Positions 33,300-46,300 of a stretch of DNA of 64,000 bases are shown piece after piece; within the stretch, counting starts at the first letter, position 1; the number at the start of each line of letters is the position of its first letter. The position numbers and the translations under genes were made by a program. The DNA lies in NCBI GenBank assembly GCA_033439255.1, contig CM065878.1, forward strand, positions 4,898,001-4,962,000, written 5' to 3'. Below the pieces are notes generated by a model. That model was not told the origin of the DNA, ran no database searches, and saw only the letters and a list, made by a program, of their open reading frames with translations. The stretch is from Hericium rajendrae. Taxonomy: Eukaryota; Basidiomycota; Agaricomycetes; Russulales; Hericiaceae.

Positions 33300-34920
33300 G
33301 GGCACAGCTATGCTTCCAGTGGTTTTCATGGGTAGGGGCAGACAGTGACAATGGATGAGGGACAACGGAAACGGGGTGAGGGGAGAAAAGGGACAGAGGT
33401 AAGTCCCGGAAGCCGCGGGTTATATTGACACGTACGGGGAACACCTGTTCCTCCGTGCATTGTGCCGGGGCCTTGGTCTCCGGCCGCGTCTTCCGTGTTT
33501 CCATTCGTTACGTGTCCACCTCCGTCGCTGACATCTGATCCAATTGGCCAATAAGATTATTCTCGTTGTACATGCGTATGCGGCTCTGCTGCTATGTGAG
33601 CCTTAACATAAGTCTTATCTACCGTAGACAGTTAATATGAACATATCACTCTCTCCGAAATTATATATAATATCATTGGAACCATTGTGAAATATCTCGG
33701 TATGATCTTATGCATCATTGTATTATGATGGACCAAAAATGGAGGGCTTGTCGGTAAAGGTGTCAATGCCGTTGCGAGCTTGCCATGAGCTCACAAATAT
33801 TATTGTTTGAGGATCCAGTTGAATTATTGAGACTGTCAGAAATCAAATGAGCAAAATATGTACTGCACAAGACTTAAAATGAAACAGAGAGGTGACCGCC
33901 TTTCGAGAATGCAGTCCGGTTGGGTTGGGTTAGAATCTGGGGTTAGACTTTCTCAGACGCCGCATGCCGAGCTTCGCAGCGGTGCTATCTCCTGTGATCT
34001 TTGGCTGCTGCAATAGCAAGTTATCACTGTCTGATCATCCTACAATAAGAGTGAGTACTTGTTTTTGTGCAAGGAGGGACCAGACATGGACTCGAGCCTT
34101 GCGCACCGAGATAACATTCCGGGCATCGGTACTCTCTTTGGCCGTGTTGTCAAGCTTCGCTGCAATGGCGATCTACGGCTAGGTGTCATTCATTCTGCCG
34201 TGAAGGCTTGGCTGACATAGCTTTTTACAGGACAACCTTAGTTCGTGTCCCTCGAATGCTGCCCGCATTTACAGAGAGCAATTCTCTAAGGGCTTGCTTT
34301 GAACATTCTGCTTGAGTCCTACTCTCTCAGAGATTCAACCCAAATTTCAGACTGGAAATTTTCTGCGAACGAGATTCACCGCTTGAATTTCGGAACTGAT
34401 CACCGGTTGTCATCGGACATAGGCAGAAATTCTGCCATCATTCGGTGGCATTGAGCCGTAACATGTGTGAGAGAATGCAGATTCCGCGTCAAGTCCTGAG
34501 TTGCCAAGACACCTTACGTTGAATTCCGGCCAGAAGGTCCCGAGTTATTTTTACAGGTAGCTAGGAAGGATTGTCCGACATTTCGAGGGCAGGGGGAGGG
34601 TGGTCCGTGTGTCCCTTCATTTTCTATTTAACATCCCCCATCCTCAGCTGCAAAATGCACGGTCATCTTTTAATCACCCATTCTATCGAAGCTGGCAGTA
34701 TATGGTACATGTTATTTACTTGGCTCACCTTTTCGGGACTTACCCTGGATTTTTGTGATCAGGTCCTCGAACTGCTGACAGGTCAGTACCATGTCCGTTA
34801 TTTAATGTCGAGACCGCAATGCTGGCCGCCTCGGTGGGCAAGTTTGCGTAGAGTGGCAGATGGCATGATAGGATGCCCACGGCATACTGATCTTGCATCG
34901 AAGGTGAGTTTTGGACACTT
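33300..34920 (+). other. Central stretch of unit 1 with promoter-like words
   Basis: Contains CCAATTGGCCAATAAG near 33539, ATTATATATAAT near 33659, and TTTCTATTTAACATCCCCC near 34620. The counterpart of the small spliced ORF seen in units 2 and 3 is broken here by TAG directly after the splice junction (near 34,240). No protein gene is supported. Confidence 0.35.
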
Positions 34921-36949
34921 CTGCAGCTAGTGCTTTACTCATCCGTATGCCAGCAGCCTCTTCACGCCCCCATGCTCTTTCAGCGCAGCACCATCGTCGC
35001 GCATCGGGCATCATCGTCAAGTTATTGCAGTGCTCCGCCCTTCCCACAGCCATCTTGCCTGCCACGTGGACTGCCATTCTGCCTGCGCTACACTGCTCCA
35101 TCGACGATCACACCCATCCACCCACTTCCGACGCGCAGACAGCGCCCGAACCCCGTCGCGCACGCTGCCGCCCCATCTCTGTGCGTCCGAGCATGTGCTC
35201 GTCCAACTGCTTGAAGATGCGGATGACGCCGCCTGACGCTGCAGATCCGGAGCGCGTCTTCGTTCAAGCTGGCTGAACGGATCGACATAGGTGAGTTCTG
35301 CAGTCGATTCAGCAAGGCGATGGCACTTACCGGTGTTTGGTGATGGCAACGCATCGCCGTGGATCCAAACCTTGAAGATGCGGATGACTCCGTCTGGCAT
35401 GCGGATCGAGGTGGAATGGTGCCGCATTTGTTTGTAATGGACTGTACATATTGTCTTGTGAGTCTCGCAGTCGATTGACAAGGCAACGTTGCTTACCGAT
35501 ATGCCATGAAGGGCGACGTACGCGCTTCCCACGTTCATCTGAGAACGTCGCCGTGTCTGAGAATGCTGAAGATGTGTACGACGCCGTCTGGTGCAGCGAA
35601 TACAGGTCTGGGGTTGGCTGAAGGGTGTCGAGCCTTGTCTGGGCTGAACTGTTAGGTGAGTCTCGCAGTCGATATCGCACGGGGATGGTACTTACTCGTG
35701 CTGTACGCGGTGCTTCCCCTTCCCGTTTCTCTGTGCTCACTCTCGTTTGGCCTGGATGGTGCACAAACGACCAAACTCGTGTGATCGGTGATTGCCTCGC
35801 GCCCACCCCACGCGTCGCGGCGCTGCTGCGCTCCGACGGTTTGAAGCCGTTTGATGTGAAATGAGACGAAATACTGACCTTCTTTCATGTTTCGCATATG
35901 TTCGTCGCGTTCCTGCGGTCTTCCCCTTTCAGCAGCCTCTGAAACCTCGTAGGGTAACCGAGAGAGCACCGTCGCCAGTATGGACCTAATGAACCGCTGA
36001 GCCATTCGATAGAGAGCCATTTTTCGCGTTCTGCGCGGAAATGGCAGGCTTGTCAGTATTGCCGCGTTGGACGAGGCATAGCGGGAAGGGATGCGAATTG
36101 GCGAGATGAGATCGGGCAGAAAGCGCAGCTAAGAAAAGGCCTCCAGAAAAGTTTGAGGGCGATGAAGACGTGCGTCATCATCAAGTTACTAATACCTGTC
36201 GTGGCGTCGATCTTCAGGAAGGAACATACAAGGATGACTACTGAGCGTCATCGTCAAGTTATGCGCCAGCGCGCAGTGACCTTCAAGATCCTTCGAAGAT
36301 GGCACCGCATGCCCGAAGTTAGTTAGCAGAATGTCGAGCTGGAGAGACAGGTAGAGGTGACCGCATGGTACGTGACCGACCACATTGTTCATGAGAGCTG
36401 CGACGAGGTGATCAAAGCGCTGCCTGCGCTGTCGCGTCCGAGTCCAGTTGCTCATCGTCACTACAGAACACATCGGGTGACAGCGACGCCGCCGGACAGC
36501 ATTCTAGCGAGGCGCTGCCTCGATTCGTACCTGGAAAGGCCGACGATAAGCAGGCGGGGTGGAATTGGAGGCTACGAGGTCAGATCTATCATCATGCATC
36601 TTGCTGTCTACTCTAGATAACTGATATATTATAAGGGCCGCGGCTGTTGGGAGTCATCGTCAAGTTCGACCTGCGCGTCGTAAGCTTCGAGAGTCTTATC
36701 GACAGCACAGCGTGCCACGATGAGATGGAGGCGGTACGCACCTCCTCATATCGCTCTTATCGCCCCTACGTTCCCGCCATTATCCAGCTTGGGGCGAGAC
36801 CCCGCCGTAGGCGGGAGATCTCCTGTGCCGTCTGCGCGTTGGACATGACCCGGTCCAAATTGCGCCGGATGGGTCACAGCGGTGAAGGCGGCGCATCGTC
36901 GAGTTTGACGGGAAGGCGGTCCTGGCCCTCGCGTTGCGACACCGAGGCC

Positions 36950-37262
36950 TTGGTGCCTCGTCTTGCACGGTGCTGCAGTACGAGTCCCGCCGGTCGCACT
37001 ACGTCGCCGAGATCGGCGCCCGGTCACGACTGTTGGGCCCATCGTGGTGTCCGTCTGGCAGACGTTGGATAGTGGACACCGCGCGCAGCAGTCCGGCGGA
37101 GTCCTCGTGCGCTGCGCTGCTCAGCGCTGCTCCCGCGGACACAACAGGGAGCTGCGAGTCGCTCGGTGGATCTTGGCGTGTTGCGGTCGAAGCGCACGCG
37201 GCGGCGCGGTGATCGCGTCCTTCTGCAATGCGTCAGGTGGAAGCCCGTCGTCGTCGTCTTGG
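36950..37262. repeat. Internal duplication of unit 1, copy A
   Basis: GTGCCTCGTCTTGCA...GGTCGCACTACGTCGCCGAGATCGG... matches 38290-38600. Units 2 and 3 have a single version (about 50,650-50,960 and 62,925-63,236). Confidence 0.6.
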
Positions 37263-37667
37263 TGAAATCCTGGGCACACGATGAATGGCGCCGCGACTGT
37301 GCATTCGCGGATGGGGACGATCGCGGGCCACGTCCTTGACAGGGTATGGTTGTGAGCACGAGTTCGCGGACAACTGGCGCCGACGTACATGATGATGGGG
37401 TACTGGATCTGCCCACGCCGCGCTGAGCGCCGTACGTCGATCGCCGTCGGCGATGAACCACGAGCGCGGTACCCGAGCTGCGCCTCATGCTGGGCGCGCA
37501 AAGCGTGATGGAGCGCAGGACTTGTGCGAGCGGTTCTGCACATCGCCCACGCAGGGTATGGCTGCCTGTGATGCTAGTAGCGGTCTTCACGATGCGGCGG
37601 CGTTCGTCTTGAGACGACCCCATAAAACACCCGACGCGCAGGCGGCGTCATCGTCAAGTTAGGAATC

Positions 37668-38642
37668 TTGCGGCGCAGCTTGCATGGTTGCTCCGTCGCT
37701 ATGCGCGCAACAAGCTATCATGCCGACAAGACGGCAGGATACACGCACAAGACCCGAGTCGACGCGCCCAGCCATAGCGACACCGCGTCCGCGTCATCTG
37801 TGGCTCGACGGCGCCGAATCCAGCTCCGGCGCGGGCGAGCGAAAGCACGCCCAAACGCCTCGCAGGGCAGCGTTCGATGGCGCGGTCATTGCGAGCCTGG
37901 GGATCGTCGCTCGGGGCATCTGAGTGCGCCGTCATGGCTGGAGATGCGGGCGGGCTCCTCGGAATGCACCAAATGGCCTCGGAATGGCGAAACGAGGGCG
38001 TCGTTCGGTGCGTCTGTCGTGGGGACTTCGGGAATGTGTCGTGCATGGCGTCGGGCTGTGGTGAAACGGGGGTATCGTCGTGTTTCTGCGGCGCGGTGGG
38101 CGAGCGAAAGGTGCCGTTACGCCGTGCAGCGCCATATCGAGGCTAGCAAGTGGCGCGCTGTATATCAGCGGGCCTGCGAACACGTCATTCGGCGATATTC
38201 GTGGTGTAGAAGGGGCTGTATGTCATCAAATTCGGCGGGAGTGCGCCATCTTGGTTCTTCAGGGTCCGGCCCTCGTGTCATGGCATCGAGGCCTGGGTGC
38301 CTCGTCTTGCATGGTGCTGCAGTATGCGAGACTAGCCGGTCGCACTACGTCGCCGAGATCGGTGCCCGTCGCGACTGTCGGGCCCGTCGTGAAGTGTCTG
38401 TCTGGCAGACGTTGGGCGGCGGACATCGCCCGCAGCAGTCCAGCTCATTCCTCGTGCGTGGCGCTCCTAAGCGCTGCTCCCGCGGACACAGCAGGGAGCT
38501 GCGAGTTGCTCGGTGTATCTTGATCGTGTTGCAGTCGAAGAGCAAGCGGCCGCGCGGAGATCGCGCGTCTCTGGAACGCGTCAGGCGCGGGAGCCGGTCG
38601 GCGAGATCGTGGGCACACCGTGGATGGCGACGCGACTGGTGA
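37668..38642 (+). other. Long open frame of uncertain meaning, unit 1
   Basis: A frame of 324 codons is open here. Its last 110 codons share protein text with 62636-63247 (for example 'SHYVAEIGARRDCRARREVS' and 'CSRGHSRELRVAR'). It is very Arg/Ser/Ala-rich, and the unit 2 counterpart is frame-broken by one missing G near 50,717. Replacement changes are frequent. A chance frame in GC-rich repeat DNA is the simpler reading. Confidence 0.2.
38290..38600. repeat. Internal duplication of unit 1, copy B
   Basis: Partner of 36950-37262, about 1.34 kb away. It is closer to the single unit 2 version. Confidence 0.6.
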
Positions 38643-38651
38643 TAGGCTCGT

Positions 38652-38812
38652 GGATGGGGACTGTGGTGGGCGACTGCGTTCGTGGGGAGTTCCGGAGTTC
38701 AATTCGCCGCGATATCGCTGTAGCACGGTCGCGGGCAGCATCCTTGAGAGGCTGTGAGCGCGAGCTCGGAGAGAGATGGCGCCAACGTACGAGATGACAG
38801 GGTGCTTGCTAT
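38652..38812. repeat. Invariant 160-bp island, unit 1
   Basis: Identical by eye to 50981-51141 and 63257-63417, although sequence on both sides is clearly diverged between units 1 and 2. Confidence 0.6.
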
Positions 38813-40514
38813 CCCCACGCCGTGCTGAGCACTGCACGTCGGTCGTCGTCGTTGGCAGTGATTTTCATCGAGGGACGGGACGTCTGCTGCGTCCGTCGAT
38901 AGCTGTTTGACATGGACATCTCGCTGTTGATGTGCGCGTAACTGACGGCATCCTGATCGCGTTTGGCGGAGATCCTGGCCAACAGAGAGACGGGTGCCTC
39001 GTTGGAATCGCTGTCCGAGCGATTACGGGTTTCCATCACTTTAGGCGGAGGAATGCCCGTGAGTGCGGTACGGTGCTGCGCCTCATGGTCAGCGCGCCCA
39101 AATGCGGCGGCGTCAGTCTTGACACGAGGCAGTAGAGCGCCCGGCGCGCGGGCGGCGTCATCGTCAAGTTAGGACCCTTGCGGCGTAGCTTGCGTGGGCG
39201 TGTCCAGCAGCGCCGGACTCGTCCGTCGCCATGCGCGCAGCAGGCTATCACGATGACAAGACGGCGGGATACGCGCACGACGATCACACCAAGGCCACAG
39301 TCGACGCGCCCAGTCATAGCGACACTGGCTCGCGTCGCCCGTTGACCACACGGCGCCGGAATAGCAGTGACGCTGTATTCCAGCTCCGGCGCAGGCAAGC
39401 AAAACCACGCCCAAACGCCTCGCAGCACCGCTACAAAAGCAGCGTTCGACGCGCGAGCCTCGGGATCGTCGCTCAGGACGTCTGAGCGCGCCGCCACGGC
39501 GGAGGTGCGGGCGGGCCCTCGGGATGCGCCAAATGGCCTCGGAACGGCAGAGCGAGGACGTCCTTCGATGCATCTGGCGTGAGGACTCCGGAGATGCGTC
39601 GCGCACGGCGTCGGACCGAGGCGAAACGGCGGTGTCGCTGTGTTTCATCAGCGGGGTGGGCGAGCGAAAGGCGCCGTTACGCACTGCAGCGCCATATTGA
39701 GGCCAGCAAGTGGCGCGCTGTGTCTCAGCGAGCCTGGGAACGCGTCGTTCGGCGATGTTTGCGGTGTAGATGGGCTGTGTCACGAGTCGAAGAGGGCGGG
39801 GTGCGCGGATCGGGATGCGCGAGATCGTCTCGGAACGGCGAGGCGAGGACGGCGTTCGGTGCGCGCAGTCGCAGCGAGTCGGAGAATGTGTCGGTCGGGG
39901 CGTCGGATTGCGCGAACACCCTGTAAATGCTGCATGAACGCGGGGTGAGGAGCGTGAACGGCGATTGAGGAAAAGTGCACGTACCTGGGACGCTTTGCTG
40001 TGCCTCGACTTCTCAGTATCATCTCAGTCGCCCTTTCTGAATCGTGCATGTTCGGCGTCGGATTCGTGGTGCTGAGCGGCGGGGATGTGCCTTGAGGGCA
40101 TTGCGATGTGTGGTTGCCATGTCTGACGCGTCTCGTTCAAGCACTGAGGACGGCATTGCCGCGTAGCGTAGCAATCGTGTCTCGCGTCGGTCTTTCGGTG
40201 CGAGCTTGTCGTCACGTAGGAGCGCAGAGCACGAGTGCGGGATGAGCGCGACGGCGAACATGTCGAAGTTGAAGTACAAGCGCGCACGTCAAATTGATGC
40301 GGACGCGCCGCGGCGAACGAAACGACAAAGTCCCGTTCGCAAAACACGCATGTCTTCAAAAAATTGAATAACAACTTCTACAATAACATTACAGCTACAA
40401 TACAATACATCCTACACCCACTAAATACGCAAATAAAACTACACCCCGCTCATATATACCTCGTCAGCGTCGTTATCTCGTCAGGGTCGTCTAACAGTCC
40501 GTAGTCGCCAGCGA

Positions 40515-41640
40515 TCACGAGTGGCCAATGAGCCCCCGCAGCGCCGTACTCCACCGCGCACGCTGCACATGTCTTGCGTACCCGCCCGCGCCGCGCACGA
40601 GGCTGCGCTTCGCGTTCGCGGCGTCGCGCTTGCGCAGGCCGCACGTCTTGCTGCCACTCGTCGCGCCTTGCGGCGGCGCCGTGCTCGCCGGGCGACCTGC
40701 ACTGGCGGGCGAGGACGGAGTCGCGGTAGATGGAGAGGCGGACTCGGTGATGGTCGCGCTGCCGCTGAGCGCACCCGACGGGGCCTGGCCGCCGGAGTCG
40801 GCGGGGGCGGCGAGGTTGGAGACGGGCGGGCCGGGGAAGACGTACGTGTTCCCGGGGTTGAAGATGTCCTTGTCGAAGATGCCCGGGTCATTATCGCTGT
40901 ACGCGCCAGGGAAGGCGACGAGGTCGGCAGCGTCGGGCTGCGTAGAGCCCGAGCCGGCGACGCGGACCTGGGTGCAGGAGGGGTAGAACTCGGCGCCGCC
41001 GAGGGAGTCGGCGAGGTGCAGCGCGATGATCTCGTGTCGGATGAGATAGTCGCCGGGCGCGAGGGCTGTCGGGAGCGTCACGCTGATCGCTTGGCCCTGT
41101 TCTGTGTACGGTGAGTGAGGAAGGGAGGGGAAGGGGAAGTACGCACGGACGTCGCCCTGAAACCACTTGACGCCGTTGGAGTTGGGCTTCTGGCCGAGCT
41201 GGTCGATTTTGAACCATTGGGCGCCGGTGCCGTTGAAGGTGTCGCAGGTGCCCTGGCAGCGCGCCATGTAGGTCATGAGCGGGCCGATCTCGTGCGGCCA
41301 CTGTGCGTGCGTTAGTTCGGTGCGCGAGAATGGGAGAGACAGCACGCACGTTGGTGTTGTCGCCGTCCTTCCAGAGGAACTGCACGACGCTGCCGGGGTT
41401 GGCGGGCGCGACCTGAGACGCGAGCTGGGCGGCCTGGCCGCAGAGCATGAAGGGGTTGTCGGCGCCCTTGACGGGGCCGATGTCGTCGATCTGGCGGATG
41501 GGGGACGGGTTGGTTTTCCCGTTGGGGACGTTGCCGACGTGGGTGGTGCCGTCGATGGTCACGTTGGCGAGGTAGCCGTGGGCGAGGGCGGTCGGGGCGA
41601 GGGAGAGCGCGAGGGCGAGGAGGAGGGCGGAGCGGGACAT
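40515..41640 (-). CDS. AA9 lytic polysaccharide monooxygenase, copy 2
   Basis: Exons 41640-41350, 41300-41147, 41101-40515; introns 49 and 45 nt; 343 aa. Exon 1 is nearly the same as in copy 1, with signal peptide, H21 and the copper-site residues H100, H171 and Y188 kept, again with Glu before FYPSC. Differences cluster in the introns and in the linker after the catalytic domain, where about eight residues are missing and others are changed (SPSTATPSSPASAG). No stop or frameshift is present, so the gene should be functional. The linker and intron divergence against a constant catalytic core indicates selection or gene conversion on the core. Confidence 0.9.
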
Positions 41641-41840
41641 GGTGGGTCGACTGGTGGCTCGTCAAGAGCGCGGGGGATGATTAGAAAAGGGAGCGGGGAG
41701 CGTGGTAGGTGGGTCGGGCGATTGAAGGCCATTGTGTGCTGCATGGCTGCAGACAACGCGGAGTCGCCTCGAGGCTAGCGCTGCGTGACGCGTCGGGCAA
41801 GTGACCGCGTTACGGGCGCTTGTCTTTGTGGGCGCGAGTT
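41641..41840 (-). promoter_or_regulatory. Conserved LPMO upstream region, copy 2
   Basis: Counterpart of 28640-28835. The copy 2 and copy 3 versions differ mainly at 41676-41680. Confidence 0.4.
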
Positions 41841-42568
41841 CGTTCTCACAGGGCAACTCTTCAAGTCCCTCTCGTATCCTTACTCGCCGCCGATCCACGA
41901 TCTCGCCTCACCCGTGGGACAATGTACCGAGGGCAATGGTGAGACTTAGCAGTATTTCTTGTATCTAAAGACCCCAGGGAACTCAGTTGTGCAGTTCCCC
42001 TTCGCCGTGTTTCTACTAGCTAAGGACCCCGGAGGACCCAGTTGTGTGTTCGACTTGTCGTGTTTTCTAGTATCTAGTATTCCGACTCGTCGTTCTCGCT
42101 CTCCTTGAGCTGTTCCTCTCTTTCTCATTTACTGACTTGCCCGGGCTGATTTTCTCCGCACTTTGTAGGCTTTTTCTGACCTTTTTCCTCCGATCTCGCC
42201 CTGCTGCCTCGCGCCCATTCCCGCTATGTCTCGCCAAACACGACGATACCACCGTGAAGCGTGCGGGCGCCAGTCTCATCCTCGTGGAGAGCGAGTCTGC
42301 CAATTCCATTCCGAAGGCGAAATTGACCGCCCGTCGAACGGGCTTAGCAGACAACTCGGTCCGCCCCGACGATGGCACCTCTGCGCGGTATAAGAGGCGG
42401 CTGAAATGGGACGAGAAGGTCGCCGGAAAGCGATAAACGCTGCGAAAACGAAAAGGTAAGTTTTTGTCTAATTTCGCACGAAACGGCAACTTACCATCAT
42501 CTAGACGTGCAGCAAGTCCGACATACGGATGCGAGGGCCCCGTCGCCGAGATTCCCAACCATCGGAGG

Positions 42569-43171
42569 TAACTTGACGATGGCGCCCGTCCTCCGTGATT
42601 GGCGCGTGCTGGACGTCACGATTTCGAAGGCACTGGGAGGAGTTCAACGAAATCGACGGACACGTACGCGGTAATCGACTCTGCGCCCCGCGTCGCCGAC
42701 GAGATCCATCAACCCGTCGCCCGTCACGAGTCTTCAGACGGCGCGGCACCGGCGGCTCGTCATGACGCCCTCTTGGTGGGATTGAGACCGCGGGGGAGTC
42801 CGAAGGGTGTCGAGGGAAGCCTGGGCAAAGACCGAGCTACCCGTGCCGTGGACGCGGTTGGGGATGGCGGTTTGGCCGTCGTGCTCGTCAGACGAGTCCA
42901 GAGCGATGCGTTCGCGCGCGTCGTACTTGACGATGACGCCCTCGTGGTGTGATTGAGGCCGCGCGGGAGTTCAGATGGTGTCCAAGGAAGTCGGCGCGCA
43001 TTGTACTTGACGATGACGCCCTCGGGGTGTGACCGAGAGTGAGGCCGTGCCGGGGTTTGCACGGCGCTACAAGGCAGCGGCGTAGGTGTGCGGAGCGCAG
43101 CTGAATCCTGCGAGGGGGCGCGGACTTGCGTCAGAGCGGCATATACGACACGTCGTACGTGACGATGACGC
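42569..43171 (-). repeat. Left cluster of the 16-bp motif, unit 2
   Basis: Copies at 42569, 42924, 43004 and 43156, with a degenerate one near 42758. All have the unit 1 left-cluster orientation. Confidence 0.65.
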
Positions 43172-43388
43172 CCTTGTGCGTGATTGCGGCATCCGCGAGG
43201 ATGTGTGCGAGATGGAGAAGTGGCGGAATCGGGATGTGGGGAGTGTAGCATGGAGCAGCGGGAGGGATTATAGGCACGCTCCATGCGTATGAGAACACAG
43301 TCGGGCTGCGGCAGATTCTGATAACACGCGGAAAGGTGAGCACAATTTCCTCGCATAAAAGCGTGGTACAAACGTACGTTGTCATGCA

Positions 43389-46300
43389 GGTCTCGCGATG
43401 GGCTGCGCCCATTGCTCCCAGACGACGTTCGCGGCGGAGGCCCGCTGACAGGGACTCCGCATATCTGACCTTCGAGCGCGCCTGCCGCTCGGCGCGGGCC
43501 TCGAAAGTTTGGAAAACTGGGCAAAAATGTCTGTTTTCAAAGGCCTGGTAAGTACACATTCACTCCAGCTAATTTCGATTAAAATTGACTTACCAAAACG
43601 CGAAATGCATCGTAGAATCTTTGTCATACACGCGTGAAGACACCCGGCGGCTTCGCCCGCCTCCCGCCAACCGCAACGTGAGCGTCGCACCGACGCTCAC
43701 TCCGTAAGCTTTGTCCTATTGACCAGTAGGCCGCTCGGCGCGGGCCACTGGATCCTGGGAATTCGGGGACAGAAAATGGTGTTTCTATGCATGCAGGTGA
43801 GCATGAAAAGATCTCGGCTAATTGCGACTGAAAATTGCTCACAGGGACATAAAAAGGCATTCTGCAGACCCGCAGGACTCGGGCCTTCTACACACGAATG
43901 CAGTCGGCGGGCTGCGCCCGCCTCCCGCCAAGTGCGACGTGAGCGTCGCACCGACGCTTACTTCGTAGACCTTGTTCTATTGACCAGTAGGCCGCTCGGC
44001 GCGGGCCACTGGATCCTGGGATTTTTGGGACAAAACTCGATCTTTCTACGCATCCAGGTGAGCATGAAAATATCTCGGCTAAACCTCACTGAAAACAACT
44101 CACAGCGATGTAGATAGGTATCTGGCAGATCCGAAAAACCCGCGTCGACCGGCGCCATTGCGTACGGCAGGCTACGCCCGCCTCACGCCGAGCCTGACGT
44201 GAGCGTCGCACCGACGCTCACTCCGCGGGCTTTGTTCTATGGACCAGTAGGCCGCTCGGCGCGGGCCACTGGATCTTGAAAATCCGGTGAAAAAACCTGA
44301 TCTTTTGGAAGCCCCGGTGAGTGTCCGTTGACCTCGGCTAGTGACAGTGGAAAATGACTTACAGGATCCGAAAACGCAGTGTGCACGCAACCAGATACCG
44401 ACTGAAGGTGTCCGTCGGGCTACGCCCGACTCCGCATGCAAGACGCTGACGCAGGACGCGAAATGAGCACCAGCGCAGACCATAGGGCTCAGCGCTGGCT
44501 GGGCTGCGCCCAGCAGCGCGCAGATATCATCAGGGCCAGCAAGGCCCTGACATCGAAGGCTCTGCTCGAAGGACGTGGTCGCCGCTCGGCGCGGGCCACT
44601 GGACCTCAGAAAAAGGCATCAAAAAGCGATATTCTGAAGGCCTGTTGAGCATCCCTTTCGCTTGACTAATTCCACTGCGAAAGACTCACCAGGGTCGTCG
44701 CAGAATGTCCTTATATGACGCGGAATGACTCCCGATGGCGCGAGGAGTCGGCGGGCTTCGCCCGCCTCCCGCGCCCGCGATATCGATGCCGACTCGGAGT
44801 GCCTACGCTGCGAGCGTGGTTGCCGCTCGGCGCGGGCATTGGACCTCAGAAAAAAGGCCCCAAAAAGATGTTCTGAAGGCCTGGTGAGCATCACCATCCA
44901 CTCGGCCAGTTTTACAGCGAAACACTCACGACGATGGTCCCAGAATTGCTGAATATGTTGTGGAATGACTCCCAATTGGTCAGCGGGCTTCGTCCGCCTC
45001 CCGCGCCCGTGATATCGACCTCGACGAACTCTTGACGCTGACTCCGAATGCATATCCTACAAGCATGGTCGCTGCTCGGCGCGGGCCACTGGATTCTGGG
45101 ATTCTCCGGACAACAAATGACCTTTGCATGCATGTAGGTGAGCATGAAAGTATCTCGGCTAAACCTCGCTGAAAACAACTCACGGCGACGCAAATGGGCA
45201 TCCGGCAGACCCGCAAAACCCGCGCCTGCCATGCGCCATTGTGTACGGCGGGCTACGCCCGCCTCCCGCCGAGCGTGACGTGAGCGTCGCACCGACGCTC
45301 ACCCCGCAAGCTTTCTCCTATGGACCAGCAGGCCGCTCGGCGCGGGCCACTGGATCTTGAAAATTTGGCGAAAAGATTCTGATCTTTCGGAAGCCCCGGT
45401 GAGTGCCAATTGACCTCGGCCAATAATAGTGGAAAACAACTTACAGGACGCGAAAAGCAGTGCCCACATTATCAGACCTCCCGACATACCGCCTGAAGGT
45501 GTCCGTCGGGCTAGGCCCGACTCCGCACGCAAAGCGCTCGCGAAGGGCACGAACCGAGCGCCAGCGTGGATAGCAACGCATCGCGCTTGCTGGACTCCAC
45601 CCAGCAGCGCGCAGGTGTCGTCAGGGCCAGCAAGGCCCGGACATCGAAGGCCTTGCCCTAACGACGTGGTCGCCGCTCGGCGCGGGCCACTGGACCTCAG
45701 AAAAAAGGCGCCTAAAAACGACATTCCGAAGGCCTGGTGAGTATGACTTTCACTCGGCTAATTTCACTGCGAATGACTCACCACGAAGGTCGCAGAATCC
45801 CTGAATACGACGCGGAATAACTCCAGATCGCACAAGGAGTCAGCGGGCTCCGCCTGCCTCTCGCGCCCGCGATATCGACGTCGACGAAACGTCGATGCCG
45901 ACACCGAATGCATATCCTACGAGCTTGGTTGCCGCTCGGTGCGGGCCCCTGGACCTCAGAAAAAGGTACCCGAAAACGAGTTTCTAATGGCCTCGTGAGT
46001 ACCACTTTCCATTCGGCCAATTCTACAGCGAAACACTCACCATGATGGTTGCAGAATCGCAGAATACGACGTGGAACGACTCCCAATGGCGTAAGGAGTC
46101 GGCGGGCTTCGCCCGCCTCCTACGCTCGCGATATCGACATCGACAAACAGTCGATCCCGACTCCGAATGCCCCACCTATGAGCATGGTCGCCGCTCGGCG
46201 CGGGCCTCTGGACCTCGGAAAAAGGCGCCCGAAACCGAGATTCTAAAGGCCTGATGAGTATCACTTCCACTCGGCTAATTTTACTACGAAATGCTCACCA

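Larger units (their letters stand above)
35009..39170 (+). repeat. Right cluster of the 16-bp motif, unit 1
   Basis: GGCGTCATCGTCAAGTT (reverse complement of the left-cluster motif) or close variants lie at about 35009, 36172, 36245, 36651, 37645 and 39155, all in this orientation. Spacer-like segments with GTGAGTCTCGCAGTCGAT occur among them (35290, 35458, 35655). Confidence 0.7.
26485..39494. repeat. Tandem LPMO unit 1 (about 13.0 kb)
   Basis: The left homology boundary is set where GGCGGGCCCTCGGGACGCGC at about 26,493 begins to match about 39,506 and 51,780. The unit contains LPMO copy 1, the left motif cluster, nine hairpin modules, the central stretch and the right motif cluster. LPMO start codons of units 1 and 2 are 13,001 bp apart. 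Confidence 0.8.

Noticed and set aside
33917-33933. Telomere-like GGTTGGGTTGGGTTAG
   Set aside because: Only two or three imperfect units, not TTAGGG runs, and present inside each tandem unit (47,572 and 59,846).
43719-44117. 132-aa frame (SRPLGAGHWIL repeats) across two hairpin modules
   Set aside because: The frame runs through the intron-like spacers and stops in the next module. Equivalent frames in other modules are broken, so coding was not accepted, though not excluded.
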